DNA of 8,423 nt, taken from Lachnospiraceae bacterium. GTDB lineage: Bacteria > Bacillota_A > Clostridia > Lachnospirales > Lachnospiraceae. Each line of letters begins with the position of its first letter. Position 1 is the stretch's first letter. The stretch is from positions 1-8,423 of the forward strand of contig JAFRYJ010000106.1 in NCBI GenBank assembly GCA_017437705.1, read 5' to 3'. The notes under the pieces were generated by a model. That model had not been told where the DNA came from and did no database searches. It worked only from the letters and a program-made list of their open reading frames with translations. Below, in pieces: positions 5,746-8,423 of the stretch. Both the position numbers and the translations under genes were made by a program.

Positions 5746-6840
5746 TCAGACATTGAACCTGAATTCGACGATATCGCCGTCCTTCATGACATAATCCTTG
5801 CCCTCGATGCGGATAAGTCCCTTCTCTCTGGCGGCCTTTTCACTGCCGCATGCCATAAGGTCGTCGTAGGAAACCACCTCTGCTTTGATGAACCCGCGCT
5901 CGAAGTCGCTGTGGATCTTTCCCGCAGCCTGAGGCGCCTTGGTGCCCTTTTTGATGGTCCACGCCCTGGATTCCTTGGGCCCTGCCGTAAGGAAGCTTAT
6001 GAGTCCCAGAAGGCTGTAACTGGCCTGTATGAGCTTCTCGAGGCCGGACTTCTCCACGCCCAGCTCCTCCAGGAACATCTTCTTTTCTTCATCATCAAGC
6101 TCGCCCATCTCCTGCTCGATCTGGGCACAGATGACAAAGACCTCGGAGCCCTCCTGCTCCGCCCATTTGCGGACTTCCTGCACGTAGGTATTGCCTGCTC
6201 CGTCGTCCTCCAGATCCTCCTCAGCCACGTTGGCAGCATAGATGACCGGCTTTCCCGTGAGCATCGTAAAGGAATCCAGCGGCTCCTTCTGGTCGTCCTC
6301 GGGCTCGAAGGTCCTGACGGAAAGGCCGTTCTCAAGATGCTCCTGAAGCGCCTTTATAAGCTCCGCCTCCTTCGCCGCATCCTTGTTGTTTTTTGCCGCG
6401 TGGGCCACTTTGCCGTAGCGCCTTTCCAGTATCTCCAGATCGGAGAAAATCAGCTCCAGATTGATGGTCTCGATGTCTCTTACCGGATCCACGGAGCCGT
6501 CCACATGGATGATGTTGTCATCATCGAAGCACCTTACAACGTGGACGATGGCATCACACTCGCGGATATTTGCCAGGAACTGGTTGCCCAGGCCCTCGCC
6601 CTTTGACGCGCCCTTTACGAGGCCCGCGATATCCACGAATTCTATTACTGCGGGCACGGTCTTTGCGGAATCGTACATCTTCGTGAGCACGTCGAGACGC
6701 TCGTCCGGAACCGCTACAACTCCGATATTGGGATCTATGGTGCAGAAGGGATAATTGGCGCTGTCCGCCCCCGCCTTTGTAAGTGAGTTGAAAAGTGTGA
6801 TTTTGCCTACGTTGGGCAGGCCTACGATACCGAGCTTCAT
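5746..6840 (-). CDS. ychF: YchF (OLA1 family), ribosome-binding P-loop ATPase
   Basis: Universally conserved Obg-family P-loop protein that prefers ATP to GTP, associates with ribosomes and affects translation initiation and stress responses. The 364 residues match the family. The N-terminal NTPase domain has GLPNVGK (7-13), the G3 motif DIAG (70-73) followed by LVKGASKGEGLGNQFL, and NVAE (204-207) in place of the GTPase NKxD, the change that underlies ATP preference. A helical insertion spans about 125-190. The C-terminal TGS domain (about 281-364) carries RAWTIKKGTKAPQAAGKIHSD and ends FRFNV. The oddity is the P-loop: residue 14 is isoleucine (ATC), where the Walker A motif GxxxxGK[S/T] and other YchF proteins have serine. 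The ATG at 6840 begins the conserved MKLGIVGLPN; AAAGGAG lies upstream with a rather long 10-base spacer. It appears monocistronic. Confidence 0.97.
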   Translation of the reverse strand: MKLGIVGLPNVGKITLFNSLTKAGADSANYPFCTIDPNIGVVAVPDERLDVLTKMYDSAKTVPAVIEFVDIAGLVKGASKGEGLGNQFLANIRECDAIVHVVRCFDDDNIIHVDGSVDPVRDIETINLELIFSDLEILERRYGKVAHAAKNNKDAAKEAELIKALQEHLENGLSVRTFEPEDDQKEPLDSFTMLTGKPVIYAANVAEEDLEDDGAGNTYVQEVRKWAEQEGSEVFVICAQIEQEMGELDDEEKKMFLEELGVEKSGLEKLIQASYSLLGLISFLTAGPKESRAWTIKKGTKAPQAAGKIHSDFERGFIKAEVVSYDDLMACGSEKAAREKGLIRIEGKDYVMKDGDIVEFRFNV

Positions 6841-6882
6841 ATGTCAGAGTCTCCTTTAAGATCTTGCATAAATCTGATATCC

Positions 6883-6911
6883 ATTATAACAAAACTTCGC
6901 AAAAAAAACAG
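6883..6911 (-). promoter_or_regulatory. Predicted ychF promoter (extended -10)
   Basis: TGTTATAAT on the minus strand gives a perfect TATAAT (6888-6883) preceded by a TGn extended -10. The -35 region at 17 bases is poor (CTGTTT) and falls inside the U-run of the gldA terminator. The extended -10 may compensate. The start would be near 6876, with a leader of about 36 bases carrying the SD. Confidence 0.6.
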
Positions 6912-6939
6912 ACGCCCCGCATTATTTCAGCAGGGCGTC
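6901..6939 (-). terminator. Intrinsic terminator of the glycerol dehydrogenase gene
   Basis: On the minus strand GACGCCCTGC (6939-6930) pairs with GCGGGGCGTC (6920-6911), a 10-bp stem with one G-U pair and a 9-base loop. TG and eight T follow (6910-6901). It begins 36 bases after the stop codon of the dehydrogenase gene and separates it from ychF. Confidence 0.93.
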
Positions 6940-6975
6940 CTCATATGGTTCGCTATTCAGTTTTATGCTGCTGAA

Positions 6976-8094
6976 TTATTTCTCCTGAGCAGCTTTGAAT
7001 CTCTTACCGATCTCATCAGCTGTGATAACAGCGCCGATGATCCTGCCCTCATCAACACGAAGAGGAAGGTTATGTGTGCAGGGATCTCCGCATGCGATCA
7101 TGGCGATCAGATCCAGTTCTTCCTTCTTGATATCGATGATGTCGAGGTCTTCAAGAGTGATGGGAAGACCAACCTTGTAGAACAGGTCGAGAACTTCGTT
7201 GATGGTCTCGTCGGGCTCCTGAGCCAGAACGAGCTGGGCGATAAGGCAGAATGCAACCTTCTCGCCGTGCATATGTCCGTGGGTCTGAGGAAGCTCGTTT
7301 ACGCCGTTATTGATGGGATGAGCTGCGCAGATACCGCCGCTCTCGAAACCAACACCGCTTAAGAGGATGTTAGCCTCAACAACATCTTCGAAATCCCTTG
7401 TGATCACGTGGTTCTTGTTTGCAAGATAAGCCTTGTAGCCCTTCTTGATGATGGTCTTATAGCACTCTTCTGCGATAGCCTTTGCAGCAAGGGTGATCCT
7501 TCCGCCTGTGAAGTTGTCAGCATCCTTTGCGTAGCATTCCTTCATCTCGAAGTATGTAGCTGTAGCATCGCCGATACCAACTGCAAGATACTTTGCAGGT
7601 GCGCCTGCGATGATGGCAAGGTCTACGAATACGAGGTCGGGATTAGCCTTGAGCCAAAGAAGCTGATCAAGACTTCCGTCATCATGATAAATGATCGAAA
7701 GAGCGCTGCAGGGTGCGTCCGAAGCAGCGATCGTAGGAACGATAACAAGTGTAAGGTCGTTGAAATGTGCAATAGCCTTGGCTGTGTCGATGGTCTTGCC
7801 GCCGCCTACACCTGCGATGGCATTGATGCCTTTTTCCTTACAGATTGCGCCTACGCGCTCGATCTCGGGCATTGTGCACTCGCCTGCGAAAACAACAACG
7901 TCGGTTGAATAGTCGTCTCTTGCCTGAAGAGCATCTGTCTGAGGCTTGAGGATATCAGCTACTCCGGGATCCAGGAGGAGAAGGAGCTTGTCGCCCATTC
8001 CTGCAAGATAATCGGGGAGCTCGGGGATGATGTTAGTTCCCTGGATATAACGGGAAGGTGACCTGAATATCTTTGTCTGTTTTACGTCGCCCAA
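6976..8094 (-). CDS. gldA: Glycerol dehydrogenase family protein (iron/zinc-type polyol dehydrogenase)
   Basis: NAD-dependent cytoplasmic enzyme expected to interconvert glycerol and dihydroxyacetone. The 372 residues match the usual length of about 365-370. The N-terminal nucleotide-binding domain has GVGGGKTIDTAKA (95-107) and the PTIAASDAPCSAL segment (120-132). The C-terminal metal domain keeps the expected ligands: D176 in GIGDATATYFE, H259 in ESGGICAAHP and H276 in HGHMHGEKVAF. The start is a TTG at 8094: GGAGG lies 9 bases upstream, no in-frame ATG occurs before codon 33, and the residues from TKIFRSPSRYIQG on match the family N terminus. It has its own promoter and terminator. Codons such as GCA, CTT and GTT look more frequent than in ychF or the dcw genes, perhaps reflecting high expression. 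The substrate could be another small polyol or hydroxyketone. Confidence 0.92.
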   Translation of the reverse strand: MGDVKQTKIFRSPSRYIQGTNIIPELPDYLAGMGDKLLLLLDPGVADILKPQTDALQARDDYSTDVVVFAGECTMPEIERVGAICKEKGINAIAGVGGGKTIDTAKAIAHFNDLTLVIVPTIAASDAPCSALSIIYHDDGSLDQLLWLKANPDLVFVDLAIIAGAPAKYLAVGIGDATATYFEMKECYAKDADNFTGGRITLAAKAIAEECYKTIIKKGYKAYLANKNHVITRDFEDVVEANILLSGVGFESGGICAAHPINNGVNELPQTHGHMHGEKVAFCLIAQLVLAQEPDETINEVLDLFYKVGLPITLEDLDIIDIKKEELDLIAMIACGDPCTHNLPLRVDEGRIIGAVITADEIGKRFKAAQEK

Positions 8095-8103
8095 TGTAGT
8101 ATA

Positions 8104-8108
8104 CCTCC
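8104..8108 (-). promoter_or_regulatory. Ribosome binding site that decides the TTG start of gldA
   Basis: GGAGG on the minus strand lies 9 bases before the TTG at 8094. The ATG just upstream of this SD is in another frame. With no in-frame ATG or GTG nearby, the SD position is the main reason for choosing TTG. Confidence 0.75.
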
Positions 8109-8117
8109 ATGTGTATT

Positions 8118-8123
8118 ATTATA
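8118..8123 (-). promoter_or_regulatory. Predicted -10 element of the gldA promoter
   Basis: A perfect TATAAT lies 23 bases upstream of the gldA TTG start, which would place the transcription start near 8111, just before the SD. No good -35 is visible at 16-18 bases; the sequence there is A/T-rich. The leader would be very short. Confidence 0.45.
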
Positions 8124-8223
8124 GACATTTAATTTTAACATTAATCTTCGTAACACTCAATTGTTTTTACAAATACAATTTGCGGCACGGTTCCCCATCC
8201 TGTTCCGGCAGAGCCTGCGGAGA

Positions 8224-8423
8224 TCATTTCCTGACGATCAGGCACCTTACTGCATTCAGCACCGCCAGCACCATTACGCCCACGTCTGCGAAGATCGCCA
8301 GCCACATATTTCCAATGCCCAGGGCGCTCAGCAAAAGGCATGCGAGCTTCACGCCGATGGCGAACCAGATATTCTCTTTTACGATCCTCAGGCATTTTCT
8401 GGAGATCCTGATGCCTGTCACGA
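8224..8423 (-). CDS. Heavy-metal P1B-type ATPase, zinc/cadmium exporter class (C-terminal end only)
   Basis: The last 65 complete codons of a membrane ATPase that exports divalent metal ions; the rest lies beyond the window. Visible are a short basic stretch, the conserved ENIWFAIGVKL entry to the penultimate membrane segment, and the final membrane segment ending in AVLNAVRCL. Two residues point to the Zn2+/Cd2+/Pb2+ subclass (P1B-2, as in ZntA/CadA): the lysine in GVKLA and the aspartate in ADVG, which correspond to the transport-site Lys and Asp of ZntA. Copper-type pumps have other residues here. The gene ends TGA at 8224 with no clear terminator in the 129 bases before gldA, which hold only a weak A/T-rich inverted repeat (8159-8180). 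Some read-through into gldA is possible. Confidence 0.88.
   Translation of the reverse strand, partial: VTGIRISRKCLRIVKENIWFAIGVKLACLLLSALGIGNMWLAIFADVGVMVLAVLNAVRCLIVRK

Noticed and set aside
5911..6606. 231-codon plus-strand reading frame opposite ychF
   Set aside because: It is the antisense shadow of a highly conserved gene, with no SD or recognisable domain. The same applies to the long plus-strand frame at 1405-2130 opposite the mraY and PBP genes.
8159..8180. Inverted repeat AATTGT/ACAATT as a terminator of the ATPase gene
   Set aside because: It is a weak A/T-only stem of six pairs with no following U-run, so I cannot support a terminator call.
8141..8395. 84-codon minus-strand reading frame overlapping the ATPase end
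   Set aside because: It is Arg/Gly-rich, resembles no family, and lies in an alternative frame of the clear ATPase sequence.
1..8423. A new defence, mobile or biosynthetic system hidden in the window
   Set aside because: Both strands are accounted for by known housekeeping genes. The intergenic spaces are short and hold only promoters, terminators, operator repeats and one candidate RNA.

Overview
The window is ordinary chromosomal housekeeping DNA from a low-to-mid G+C Gram-positive bacterium. The protein sequences and gene order (mraZ, rsmH, an FtsL-like protein, one class B penicillin-binding protein, mraY, murD) suggest a Clostridia member, most likely Lachnospiraceae. That placement rests on recognising the proteins by eye, not on a search. 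Every gene found lies on the minus strand, so transcription runs from high to low coordinates.

Layout, in the direction of transcription: (1) 8423-8224, the C-terminal end of a zinc/cadmium-type P1B ATPase, cut by the window edge. (2) 8094-6976, a glycerol dehydrogenase family gene with its own promoter, a TTG start and a strong terminator at 6901-6939. (3) 6840-5746, ychF, a conserved ribosome-associated ATPase, whose extended -10 promoter lies just behind that terminator. (4) 5745-5391, a 355-base non-coding stretch holding a possible promoter, a hairpin, an intrinsic terminator (together a candidate small RNA or leader), a 30-base pure A/T tract, the main dcw promoter and four direct repeats with 10-base period that look like MraZ operator boxes. 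(5) 5390-1, the start of the division and cell wall (dcw) operon: mraZ, rsmH, ftsL-like, a class B PBP, mraY and the first 179 codons of murD, which runs off the window.

The dcw genes act together. MraZ regulates the operon, and RsmH methylates 16S rRNA. The FtsL-like protein and the class B PBP belong to the septal wall synthesis machine. MraY and MurD make the lipid-linked peptidoglycan precursor. Gaps are 9 to 50 bases, and at three junctions the stop codon is part of the next gene's Shine-Dalgarno sequence, which suggests translational coupling. murE and murF do not lie between the PBP gene and mraY, where many Firmicutes have them.

I found no mobile element, CRISPR array, tRNA, rRNA or clearly new system. 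The points most worth a second look are the candidate structured RNA upstream of mraZ, the MraZ-type repeat array, and an isoleucine where the YchF P-loop normally has serine.
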